Assembly: GCF_000721495.1 (NCBI RefSeq)
Contig: NZ_JOHY01000007.1
Location: 62,001 to 126,000 of the forward strand
DNA: 64,000 bases
Direction of reading: 5' to 3'
DNA from: Streptomyces sp. NRRL F-5123
Lineage (GTDB): Bacteria > Actinomycetota > Actinomycetes > Streptomycetales > Streptomycetaceae
Every line of letters begins with the position of its first letter. Within the stretch, counting starts at the first letter, position 1. The translations under genes were made by a program, and so were the position numbers. Positions 56,826 to 64,000 of this stretch are shown piece by piece. Below the pieces are notes generated by a model, which was not told the origin of the DNA, searched no databases, and saw only the letters and a list, made by a program, of their open reading frames with translations.

Positions 56826-59402
56826 TCAGCTCGCGGCGGACGCGGCGTCCACTTCCTGGGCCCTGAGGGCGCGCTCGACGCCCGCGCGGCTCTCGACGAC
56901 CAGGCGGCGCAGGGCCGGGGCCGGGTCGGCGGTGGCGAGCCAGGCGTCGGTCGTGTCCAGCGTCGTCTGCGAGACCTGGTGCGCCGGGTAGAGGCCGACG
57001 ACGATCTGCTGGCCCATCTCGTTGCTGCGCTCGGCCCACACCTGCTTGATCGCGGCGAAGTACTTCTCCGCGTACGGCGCCGTCAGTTCCCGCTGGTCGG
57101 CCTGCACGAAGCCGGCGATGACGGCCTCCTGCATGGCGTTGGGCAGCGAGTCGGACTCGACGACCTTCGCCCACACCGCGGCCTTGGCCTCGGCCGTCGG
57201 GAGGGCGGCGCGGGCCGCCCCGGCGTGCTGCTCGCCCGCCGACGTCGGGTCGAGGGCCAGCTCGGCGGCGATGGCCTGCTCGTCGGCGCGGCCGGTCGCG
57301 GCGAGCCGCAGCAGCAGCGACCAGCGCAGGTCGGTGTCGACGGCGAGGCCCTCGTAGGCCACCGAGCCGTCGAGCAGCCCGGCGAGCACGTCGAGCTGCT
57401 CCTCGGTGCGGGCGGTCGCGGCGAACGCGCGGGCCCAGGCGAGCTGGTGGTCGCTGCCGGGCGCCGCGGCGGCGAGGTGCTGCTGCGCGGCGGCCGTCCA
57501 GGCGGTCAGCCCCGTCTCGCGCCAGGCCGGGTCGGCGTACAGGTCGAGGGCGAGCTTGACCTGGCGGTGCAGCGACTGCACCACGCCGATGTCGGTCTCC
57601 TTGCCGATGCCGTGCAGCACCAGCTCCAGGTAGTCGCGGGTGGCCACCTCGCCGTCGCGCGTCATGTCCCAGGCCGAGGCCCAGATCAGCGCGCGCGGCA
57701 GCGACTCGGTGAAGTCGCCGACGTGGTCGCGGACGACGGCGAGCGACTGCTCGTCGAGCCGGATCTTGGCGTAGGAGAGGTCGTCGTCGTTGAGCAGCAC
57801 CACGTCGGGGCGGCGGGCGCCGACGAGGGCGGGCACCTCCGTCAGCTCGCCGTCCACGTCCAGCTCGATGCGCCGGGTGCGGACGAGCGTGCCGTCCTTC
57901 AGGTCGTACGCGCCGACGGCGATGCGGTGCGGGCGCAGCACCGGCTCGCCCTTGGCGCCTGCAGGCAGCGCGGGCCCCTCCTGGCGGACGGCGAAGGACG
58001 TCACGACACCTTCGGCGTCGACCGTGATCTCCGGGCGCAGCACGTTGATGCCCGCGGTCTCCAGCCAGGCCTTCGACCAGGCCTTCAGGTCTCGGCCCGA
58101 GGTCTCCTCCAGCGCGCCGAGCAGGTCGGTCAGCCGGGTGTTGCCCCAGGCGTGCCGCTTGAAGTAGGCCTGGACACCGGTGAAGAACTCGTCCATCCCC
58201 ACGTAGGCCACGAGCTGCTTGAGCACCGAGGCGCCCTTGGCGTACGTGATGCCGTCGAAGTTGACCTGCACGTCCTGCAGGTCGTTGATCTCCGCCATGA
58301 TCGGGTGGGTCGAGGGCAGCTGGTCCTGCCGGTAGGCCCAGGTCTTCATGGAGTTGGCGAAGGTCGTCCAGGCGTGCGGCCAGGCGGAGCCCTCGGCGTG
58401 CGCGAGGCAGGCGATGGAGGTGTAGGTGGCGAACGACTCGTTCAGCCACAGGTCGTTCCACCACTCCATGGTGACCAGGTCGCCGAACCACATGTGCGCG
58501 AGCTCGTGCAGGATGGTCTCGGCGCGGACCTCGTACGCGGCGTCGGTGACCTTGGAGCGGAAGACGTACTGGTCGCGGATCGTCACCGCCCCGGCGTTCT
58601 CCATCGCGCCCGCGTTGAACTCCGGCACGAACAACTGGTCGTACTTGGCGAACGGGTACGCGTAGTCGAACTTCTCCTGGAACCAGTCGAAGCCGATCCG
58701 GGTGACCTCGAAGATGGCCTCGGCGTCGAGGTGTTCGGCGAGCGAGGGGCGGCAGTAGATGCCCAGGGGGACGCTGCGGCCGTCGCCCTCCCAGCTGCCG
58801 TGCACCGAGGTGTAGGGGCCGACGATCAGCGCGGTGATGTACGACGAGATCCGCGGGGTCGGCTCGAACGACCACACCCCGTCGGCCGACGGCTCGGGCG
58901 TCGGCGAGTTCGACACCACCGTCCAGCCCTGCGGGGCCCTGACCGTGAAGGTGAAGGTGCCCTTCAGGTCGGGCTGCTCGAAGACGGCGAAGACCCGGCG
59001 CGAGTCCGGCACCTCGAACTGGGTGTAAAGATACGCCTGCTTGTCCACCGGGTCGACGAAACGGTGCAGGCCCTCACCGGTGTTGGTGTACGCGCAGTCG
59101 GCGACGACCACCAGCTCGTTGCGCCCCCCGGGCAGCCACTCCAGGGCGATCCGCGAGTCCTTGAACACCTCCGCCGGATCCAGCGGTGCCCCGTTGAGCA
59201 CCACCTCGTGCACCTCCGGCGCCACCAGGTCGATGAAGCTCGTGCCGCCGTCGCCCGCGACGTCGAAGACCACCTTGCTCCGCGAACGGAACGTCCCCCC
59301 CTCCTGGGCCCCCGTCAGGTCCAGTTCGATCTCGTAGCCGTCCACAGCCAGCAGACCCGCCCGCTGCTGCGCCTCCTCGCGCGTGAGGTTCGTACCAGGC
59401 AC
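56826..59402 (-). CDS. pepN: Aminopeptidase N, paralogue 2 (M1 family)
   Basis: An 858-residue zinc metallopeptidase. GTG at 59402 (VPGTNLTREEAQQRAG) after AAGGAG. GAMEN is at 265-269, HELAH at 299-303 and the third zinc ligand Glu322 in LWLNESFATY. The C-terminal ERAP1-like domain is complete. It is the second such enzyme in the window; this copy keeps NESFA where paralogue 1 has KESFA. Confidence 0.96.
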   Translation of the reverse strand: MPGTNLTREEAQQRAGLLAVDGYEIELDLTGAQEGGTFRSRSKVVFDVAGDGGTSFIDLVAPEVHEVVLNGAPLDPAEVFKDSRIALEWLPGGRNELVVVADCAYTNTGEGLHRFVDPVDKQAYLYTQFEVPDSRRVFAVFEQPDLKGTFTFTVRAPQGWTVVSNSPTPEPSADGVWSFEPTPRISSYITALIVGPYTSVHGSWEGDGRSVPLGIYCRPSLAEHLDAEAIFEVTRIGFDWFQEKFDYAYPFAKYDQLFVPEFNAGAMENAGAVTIRDQYVFRSKVTDAAYEVRAETILHELAHMWFGDLVTMEWWNDLWLNESFATYTSIACLAHAEGSAWPHAWTTFANSMKTWAYRQDQLPSTHPIMAEINDLQDVQVNFDGITYAKGASVLKQLVAYVGMDEFFTGVQAYFKRHAWGNTRLTDLLGALEETSGRDLKAWSKAWLETAGINVLRPEITVDAEGVVTSFAVRQEGPALPAGAKGEPVLRPHRIAVGAYDLKDGTLVRTRRIELDVDGELTEVPALVGARRPDVVLLNDDDLSYAKIRLDEQSLAVVRDHVGDFTESLPRALIWASAWDMTRDGEVATRDYLELVLHGIGKETDIGVVQSLHRQVKLALDLYADPAWRETGLTAWTAAAQQHLAAAAPGSDHQLAWARAFAATARTEEQLDVLAGLLDGSVAYEGLAVDTDLRWSLLLRLAATGRADEQAIAAELALDPTSAGEQHAGAARAALPTAEAKAAVWAKVVESDSLPNAMQEAVIAGFVQADQRELTAPYAEKYFAAIKQVWAERSNEMGQQIVVGLYPAHQVSQTTLDTTDAWLATADPAPALRRLVVESRAGVERALRAQEVDAASAAS

Positions 59403-59577
59403 GGTGGCCCAACTCCTTCTCGTCAGGTGAGACAGCCATCCTCGCACGCAACCCGTTCACCCCGCGGAATGCCTGTGGACAACTCCGGGGCCCCCGTCAG
59501 CGGACACCCGGTCGCGCGGAGCAGGACATCCGGCACGGCAGCGCGGTCACTCATCGTGATCGAACAGGCATACGGCG

Positions 59578-59618
59578 TCACGGGGCCGCCCACCCGGTCG
59601 CGGTGGGCGGCCCCGTGA
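59578..59618 (-). terminator. Terminator downstream of the HNH gene
   Basis: A perfect 15-bp stem, tcacggggccgccca with its complement at 59604-59618, 19 bases after the HNH stop. It is in the 234-bp gap that also holds the pepN2 promoter. Confidence 0.82.
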
Positions 59619-59636
59619 CACACGAAGGCCCGGATC

Positions 59637-60173
59637 TCAGGCCGATATGCCGTCGATCCGGGCCAGGGCGTCATCCGCGCCGAAGGGTTGCAGGTATGGC
59701 AGCCACCGCGGGTCCCGGTGGCCGGTGCCGATGATGCGCCAGGCCAGTCCGGTGGGCGGCGCGGGTTGATGGCGCAGCCGCCAGCCGAGCTCGGCGACGT
59801 GGCGGTCGGCCTTGACATGGTTGCAGCGGCGGCAGGCCGCCACCACGTTCTCCCAGGCGTGCTGGCCGCCGCGGCTGCGCGGGATCACATGGTCGACGCT
59901 GGTGGCGGCGCCGCCGCAGTAGGCGCAGCGGCCGCCGTCGCGGGCGAAGAGGGCCCGCCGGGTGAGCGGGACGGTGCCGCGGAAGGGGACGCGGACGAAT
60001 TTGGTGAGTTTGACGACACTGGGCGCTGGCAGAGCCTGTGTCTCGCTGTGCAGGTAGGCGCCGGATTCCTCAAGGCACACGGCCTTGTTGTTGAGCACGA
60101 GGACAAGCGCACGGCGGAGCGGTACGACGCCGAGCGGCTCGTACGACGCGTTCAGGACCAGGACATGCGGCAC
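59637..60173 (-). CDS. HNH endonuclease family protein
   Basis: A 178-residue protein. The GTG at 60173 (VPHVLVLNASYEPLG) has an ideal AAAGGAGG. The HNH core is CAYCGGAATSVDHVIPRS with the second zinc knuckle CRRCNHVKADR. The N-terminal half is a conserved actinobacterial domain found with this HNH. It is well conserved across Streptomyces without phage context, so a housekeeping DNA-processing role is likely. Confidence 0.93.
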   Translation of the reverse strand: MPHVLVLNASYEPLGVVPLRRALVLVLNNKAVCLEESGAYLHSETQALPAPSVVKLTKFVRVPFRGTVPLTRRALFARDGGRCAYCGGAATSVDHVIPRSRGGQHAWENVVAACRRCNHVKADRHVAELGWRLRHQPAPPTGLAWRIIGTGHRDPRWLPYLQPFGADDALARIDGISA

Positions 60174-60453
60174 GTATGCCTCCTTTAACGCCGGCGGCGC
60201 GTGGCTCGCGCCGGGACGATCTGTCTCAGTCTCTCCGGAAGGCGGGGCGAGGCGCCACCATGCCCGGGTAACGGAGCGGAAGTGTTTTGGACCACACCGA
60301 TCCGGCCCGGCAGGCGCCGCTCCCCTGGTTATCCCCCCTTCTTCCCCCTTTTTCTCCCCCGCCGGGAGGCTTTCCGCCCCTCGGACGGGGCAACGGAACG
60401 GCATCGGTCCTTCGTTACTGTGGATGCTTCGAACCCTCCGGAGGTCCCCGCCC

Positions 60454-61503
60454 GTGTCCACCGCGACGCCCCCACCCGCCGCACCCCTCGACTCCGTCTC
60501 CCAGACCGCCTCGCAGGCCGGCAGCTGGGTCGACGACAACTGGGCCGGATGGCTGAGCGCAGGTCTGCGGATCGTCCTGATCCTGGTCATCGCGATAGCG
60601 CTGCGCACCATCGTCCGGCGCACGATCAGCAAGCTCATCGAACGGATGAACCGCGGCGCGGAGGCCGCGGCCGCCACCGCCCTGGGCGGGCTGCTCGTCA
60701 ACGCGGAGCGGCGGCGGCAGCGCAGCGAGGCCATCGGCTCGGTGCTGCGCAGCGTGGCGTCCTTCCTGATCCTGGGCACCGCCGCGCTGACCGTGCTGTC
60801 GGTGCTGCGTATCGACCTCGCCCCGCTGCTGGCCAGCGCCGGTGTCGCGGGTGTCGCGATCGGCTTCGGCGCGCGCAACCTCGTGACGGACTTCCTGTCT
60901 GGCGTGTTCATGATCCTGGAGGACCAGTACGGCGTCGGCGACGTCATCGACGCGGGCGTGGCCAGCGGCACGGTCGTCGAGGTGGGCCTGCGGGTGACCA
61001 AGCTGCGCGGCGACAACGGCGAGATCTGGTACGTCCGCAACGGCGAGGTCAAGCGGATCGGCAACCTCAGCCAGGGCTGGGCGACGGCCGCGGTGGACGT
61101 CCAGGTGGGCGCCGGGGCCGATCTCACACGGGCACGCACCGTGATCACCGAGACCGCGGACGTGATGGGCAAGGAAGACCCCTGGGACGAGTACCTGTGG
61201 GAGCCGGTGAAGGTGCTGGGCCTGGAGTCGGTCGGCCCGGAGTTCTCGGTGATCCAGCTCCAGGCCAAGACCATGCCGGGCAAGGCAGCGCCGGTCGCGC
61301 GCGAGTTGCGGTGGCGGATCAAGCAGGCCTTCGACCGCGAGGGCATCCCGCTGTCCGGCGGCGTCCCCGCCGCGACCGTCACCGACCCGGCGGCCGACGC
61401 CGCCGAGGGCGCGCCGATGGAGTCCGGGGCCGACGAGAGCGCCCCGCCGCCCGCAGGCCAGCGCCCCACCGCCGTGCCGTCGCCGGCCGCCGGCGAGGAC
61501 TGA
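60454..61503 (+). CDS. Small-conductance mechanosensitive channel (MscS family)
   Basis: A 349-residue protein, GTG at 60454 after GGAGG (an ATG ten codons upstream lacks a ribosome-binding site). There are three predicted helices; the pore-lining one is ASAGVAGVAIGFGARNLVTD, with the beta domain signature DQYGVGDVIDAG and VRNGEVKRIGNLSQ. The C-terminus is Ala/Pro/Asp-rich. It releases solutes on hypo-osmotic shock. Divergent from the HNH gene. Confidence 0.94.
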   Translation: MSTATPPPAAPLDSVSQTASQAGSWVDDNWAGWLSAGLRIVLILVIAIALRTIVRRTISKLIERMNRGAEAAAATALGGLLVNAERRRQRSEAIGSVLRSVASFLILGTAALTVLSVLRIDLAPLLASAGVAGVAIGFGARNLVTDFLSGVFMILEDQYGVGDVIDAGVASGTVVEVGLRVTKLRGDNGEIWYVRNGEVKRIGNLSQGWATAAVDVQVGAGADLTRARTVITETADVMGKEDPWDEYLWEPVKVLGLESVGPEFSVIQLQAKTMPGKAAPVARELRWRIKQAFDREGIPLSGGVPAATVTDPAADAAEGAPMESGADESAPPPAGQRPTAVPSPAAGED

Positions 61504-61640
61504 GCCCGCCCTTTCCGCGGAAGCGGCGTCTTTCGGCCGCAGCCGCTTTCCGCGGCGCCGGCGCCTTTCCGCGGGTCCGGCAGCCGCCCGGCCGCCGGAA
61601 ACGACCGTCCCGCCCTCCGGAATTTCCGATCGTTCGGGAT

Positions 61641-61671
61641 TTGACAAGATCGACGACGCCCCCGCTACCCT
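61641..61671 (+). promoter_or_regulatory. Promoter upstream of the lipoprotein gene
   Basis: -35 TTGACA (61641-61646) and -10 TACCCT (61666-61671), 19-bp spacer. The predicted transcript start is only about eight bases ahead of the ATG at 61686. Confidence 0.6.
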
Positions 61672-61685
61672 GCTCCGGCTTGAAC

Positions 61686-62303
61686 ATGTCACCCGCGTGC
61701 ACGTACGCACGCGGGCCGGAATCGGGGGTTCCTATTTCCACTCGGAAAATCCTGGCTGCCTTGGCCATCGCGTCCGCGGCGTTCACTCTCGCCGCCTGCG
61801 GACCCGACGACCCGGTAGCCGACGACACCGGCAGCCCGAGCGCGGGGGCCGGCAACGCCGCCACACCCAAGGCACCCAAGGCGACCGCGGCGGGCGAGGA
61901 CCACAATTCCTGCCCGACCCTGGCGCCCGGCCACTCCTACATCTGGGTCAACAACGTGGAGGGTGCGATGAACAACGTCATCGCACGCGAAGCGAAGGCC
62001 GCATGCGATCCCACGATGAACGAGGGCGCCGCCTACCACCCGGTGGGCGCCCTCAAGACCTACGGTCTCTCGCCCAGCGCGAAGATCACGGTCCTCGGCG
62101 AGAACGGCCCCGAGACACGCGGGGCCACGGAAGGCCCTGAAACGGGTATCGCGCACGTGAAATCGTGCGCCGACCCGAACGGTGACACCTGGGACGGCGG
62201 CCAGGCCGCGAAGTCCAAGGAATTCTGCTACGGCCAGAACTTCTACGACGTCGTCCTGGACGGCAGCACCATCACCGAGATGACAGAGGTCTACGGATCC
62301 TGA
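61686..62303 (+). CDS. Lipoprotein, unknown function
   Basis: A 205-residue protein. The lipobox FTLAAC is preceded by a hydrophobic segment (ILAALAIASAAFTLAA) and the mature part has four cysteines, a probable two-disulfide domain (HNSCPTLAPGHSYIWV, AKAACDPTMN, VKSCADPNG, KEFCYGQN). I took the ATG at 61686, which gives a long n-region; GGGGG at about 61725 suggests a later start, but the only nearby codon is ATT. No family recognised. Confidence 0.72.
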   Translation: MSPACTYARGPESGVPISTRKILAALAIASAAFTLAACGPDDPVADDTGSPSAGAGNAATPKAPKATAAGEDHNSCPTLAPGHSYIWVNNVEGAMNNVIAREAKAACDPTMNEGAAYHPVGALKTYGLSPSAKITVLGENGPETRGATEGPETGIAHVKSCADPNGDTWDGGQAAKSKEFCYGQNFYDVVLDGSTITEMTEVYGS

Positions 62304-62435
62304 CACCGGCCGGAGAGCCCGTTCTCCGGCCGTGCACACCGCACGTACACCGACGGCCGGGGGGCCCGTACCCCGGCCGTTTCCGTTGTCCGCGGCGGCG
62401 CCGGTAACGACTTGGGCGACTCCCCCGCGCATCCC

Positions 62436-62465
62436 TTGACGCTCCGCCGACAGCGGGCCTACCTT
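62436..62465 (+). promoter_or_regulatory. Promoter of the ROK regulator gene
   Basis: -35 TTGACG (62436-62441) and -10 TACCTT (62460-62465), 18-bp spacer. The predicted start near 62472 places the palindrome 62478-62492 just downstream. Confidence 0.65.
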
Positions 62466-62477
62466 GACGTTCACCGA

Positions 62478-62492
62478 TAGGAAGGTTTCCTA
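62478..62492. promoter_or_regulatory. CsnR-type operator
   Basis: taggaaggtttccta is a perfect palindrome around a three-base centre. Its AGGAA...TTCCT character matches what is known of the CsnR box in S. lividans, where binding at the start represses the chitosan oligomer genes. No second copy is seen before the downstream gene. Confidence 0.7.
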
Positions 62493-62519
62493 ACAGTGAC
62501 CTGAGGGAGGATGGCGCGC

Positions 62520-63722
62520 ATGGCTGGCACCCCTGGCACCCCGCGCGTGTTGCGCGCCATGAACGACCGCGCCGCACTCGACCTCCTGCTGGAGCACGGC
62601 ACCCTCTCGCGTACCCGGATCGGCAAGCTCACGGGCTTGTCCAAGCCGACCGCCTCCCAGCTGCTGGCCCGCCTCGAAGCGGCCGGCCTGGTGCTCGCCA
62701 CCGGCACCACCGCGGGCCACCCCGGGCCGAACGCCCAGCTCTACTCGGTCAACCCGGCCGCCGCGTACGTCGCGGGCCTGGACGTGACGACCGAGCGCAT
62801 CAGGGCCGCCGTCGCCGACATCACCGGCCGCACCGTCGGCTCCTTCCGGCTCCCCACCCCGCGCCGCCGCTCCGGGAGCGCCGTCGAGCAGGTCGTGGCG
62901 GCGCTGGACGGCGCCGTGAAGGCCGCCGGGCTCGGCCGTCCCGACGTGCACCGCGCGGTCATCGGCACCCCGGGCGCGTTCGACCCCAGCACCGGGCGGC
63001 TGCGCTACGCCAGCCACCTGCCCGGCTGGCACTCCCCCGCGCTGCTGGACGAGCTGGCCGCGACCCTGCCGATGCCGCTCGACTACGACAACGACGTGAA
63101 CCTCGCCGCGGTCGCCGAGCAGCGGGTCGGCGCCGCCCGCGGGCACGACGACTTCGTCCTCCTGTGGAACGAGGAGGGCATCGGCGCCGCCCTCATGATC
63201 AACGGACGCCTCCACCGCGGCTGGACCGGCGGCGCCGGCGAGGTCGGCTTCCTGCCCGTGCCCGGCACCCCGCTGGTCCGCAACGTCACCCGGGCCAACA
63301 ACGGCGGCTTCCAGGAGCTGGCCGGCTGCAACGCGGTGCTGCGCAACGCCCGCGAGCTGGGCCTGGAGATCCCCGAGGGCCCGCTCCCGGACGCCGCCAC
63401 CGAGGTGCTCTGCCGGGCCGCGGCCCGGCACGAGGAGAGCGGCCCGTACGCCGAGCTGCTGGCGCGCTGTGCCACCGGGATGGCCGTCGGACTGGCCTCG
63501 CTGGTGGCCGTCGTCGACCCGGAGCTGATCGTGCTGGCCGGGAACGTCGCCGTCGCGGGCGGCGAGCCGCTGCGCGCCCTCATCCAGTCCGAACTGGCCG
63601 AACTCGCGGTGCCCAGGCCCCGGCTGGTGCTGGGCACCGTGGAGATGCACCCCGTCCTGACCGGCGCGCTGGAAAGCGCCCTCGCCACGACCCGCGACGA
63701 GGTGTTCGACACCTCACGCTGA
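62520..63722 (+). CDS. csnR: ROK family transcriptional repressor, CsnR-like
   Basis: A 400-residue protein. I chose the ATG at 62520, which has GAGGGAGG at a good distance; the ATG at 62511 abuts it. The winged helix (ALDLLLEHGTLSRTRIGKLTG in part) is followed by a ROK sugar-kinase-like domain (VAGLDVTTERIRAAVADITG, NDVNLAA, NEEGIGAALMINGRLHRG). The zinc-binding CxCGxxGC motif of typical ROK proteins is replaced by GGFQELAGC. The adjacent sugar-binding gene and the operator at 62478-62492 match the csnR-csnE arrangement, the chitosan-oligosaccharide regulator. The identity is an inference from synteny and operator. Confidence 0.85.
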   Translation: MAGTPGTPRVLRAMNDRAALDLLLEHGTLSRTRIGKLTGLSKPTASQLLARLEAAGLVLATGTTAGHPGPNAQLYSVNPAAAYVAGLDVTTERIRAAVADITGRTVGSFRLPTPRRRSGSAVEQVVAALDGAVKAAGLGRPDVHRAVIGTPGAFDPSTGRLRYASHLPGWHSPALLDELAATLPMPLDYDNDVNLAAVAEQRVGAARGHDDFVLLWNEEGIGAALMINGRLHRGWTGGAGEVGFLPVPGTPLVRNVTRANNGGFQELAGCNAVLRNARELGLEIPEGPLPDAATEVLCRAAARHEESGPYAELLARCATGMAVGLASLVAVVDPELIVLAGNVAVAGGEPLRALIQSELAELAVPRPRLVLGTVEMHPVLTGALESALATTRDEVFDTSR

Positions 63723-63861
63723 GTCCCCCCGCAAGCCCCCGTACGCAAGCCCCCGACCACCCCGCAGCACCCGCAACGGAACGGCACCCCCGCCGTCCCG
63801 GCGGCACCGCACACCCTCGACCGGCCCCGACCGGCCGTCTACACCCCGGAGGTAGAGAGCA

Positions 63862-64000
63862 GTGTCCCGTATCCGCAAGGCCGCGGCCGCCGTGGCGGCG
63901 AGCGCCGCGACAGTCCTGCTCGCGAGCGCGTGCACCGGCCAGAGCACCACCTCGGCCGACGACGACGCCACCAAGGACGTCACGATCACCTTCTGGCACG
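63862..64000 (+). CDS. csnE: Sugar ABC transporter substrate-binding lipoprotein, 5' end (truncated)
   Basis: The GTG at 63862 follows GGAGGT. The 46 codons present encode a lipoprotein signal with lipobox LLASAC and the start of a mature domain, DVTITFWHG-like, typical of carbohydrate-binding proteins. It continues past the right edge. Placed directly after the csnR-like gene it is probably csnE, the binding protein for chitosan oligomers. Confidence 0.8.
   Translation, partial: MSRIRKAAAAVAASAATVLLASACTGQSTTSADDDATKDVTITFWH

Overview
The window is actinobacterial chromosome, almost certainly from Streptomyces or a close relative. Base composition is very high GC with strong GC3 bias, many genes start with GTG, and the core gene order is the Streptomyces one: rne - radical SAM pair - rodA - pbp2 - mreD - mreC - mreB - ndk - DUF4233 - folC - valS - clpX - clpP2 - clpP1 - tig, and further right rpiB, a mycothiol-type DsbA protein, pepN, malQ and a csnR/csnE-like pair.

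Layout. 1-7,254: the disordered repeat-rich N-terminus of RNase E/G (cut by the window edge), a DUF2344/TIGR03936 protein, a Trp/Arg-rich membrane protein of unknown function, a MocR regulator divergent from a LysE exporter, a membrane-anchored protein and a DoxX protein. 7,379-9,892: a 2.5-kb integrative element with a large serine recombinase and two small coupled genes, bounded by 23-bp identical direct repeats and inserted in the last codons of a TIGR03960 radical SAM gene. The host gene keeps an open frame with a new C-terminus supplied by the element, and its original last codons survive at the far end. 9,833-19,366: radical SAM gene, CHAD protein and the cell-elongation/sporulation wall cluster rodA-pbp2-mreDCB, with overlapping stops and starts. 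19,551-24,698: ndk, DUF4233, folC, valS. 24,813-30,531: a proline/glutamine/tyrosine-rich membrane protein, then the protein quality-control group clpX, clpP2, clpP1, tig with a candidate ClgR operator upstream of clpP1. 30,727-30,983: tRNA-Pro(TGG) and tRNA-Gly(TCC), divergent. 31,104-43,614: an Lrp regulator divergent from an asparaginase, a PPM phosphatase, an Eis-like acetyltransferase, a Nei-type glycosylase, rpiB, bioY, a glyoxalase-fold protein, a DsbA-family protein, pepN and an AbiEi/DUF559-like protein. 43,825-54,377: a large secreted subtilase, a MacB-like ABC permease and ATPase separated by repeat-rich gaps, malQ and a small membrane protein. 54,759-59,402: a MarR regulator and MFS transporter sharing a near-perfect palindromic operator, then a second pepN. 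59,637-64,000: HNH endonuclease, MscS channel, a lipoprotein, a ROK regulator (csnR-like) with its own operator, and the first codons of a sugar-binding lipoprotein (csnE-like).

Beyond the genes, several intergenic gaps hold copies of a dispersed GC-rich hairpin repeat with core similarity to GCGCGGTTCTCCCCCAGGGC. Some copies form inverted pairs, and one pair of about 200-bp inverted copies flanks the ABC permease. A 57-bp tandem array lies between the subtilase and the permease. I saw no CRISPR array, rRNA, prophage structural genes or secondary-metabolite cluster. Coordinates of starts are my choice from ribosome-binding sites, family length and -10 position; no searches were run.
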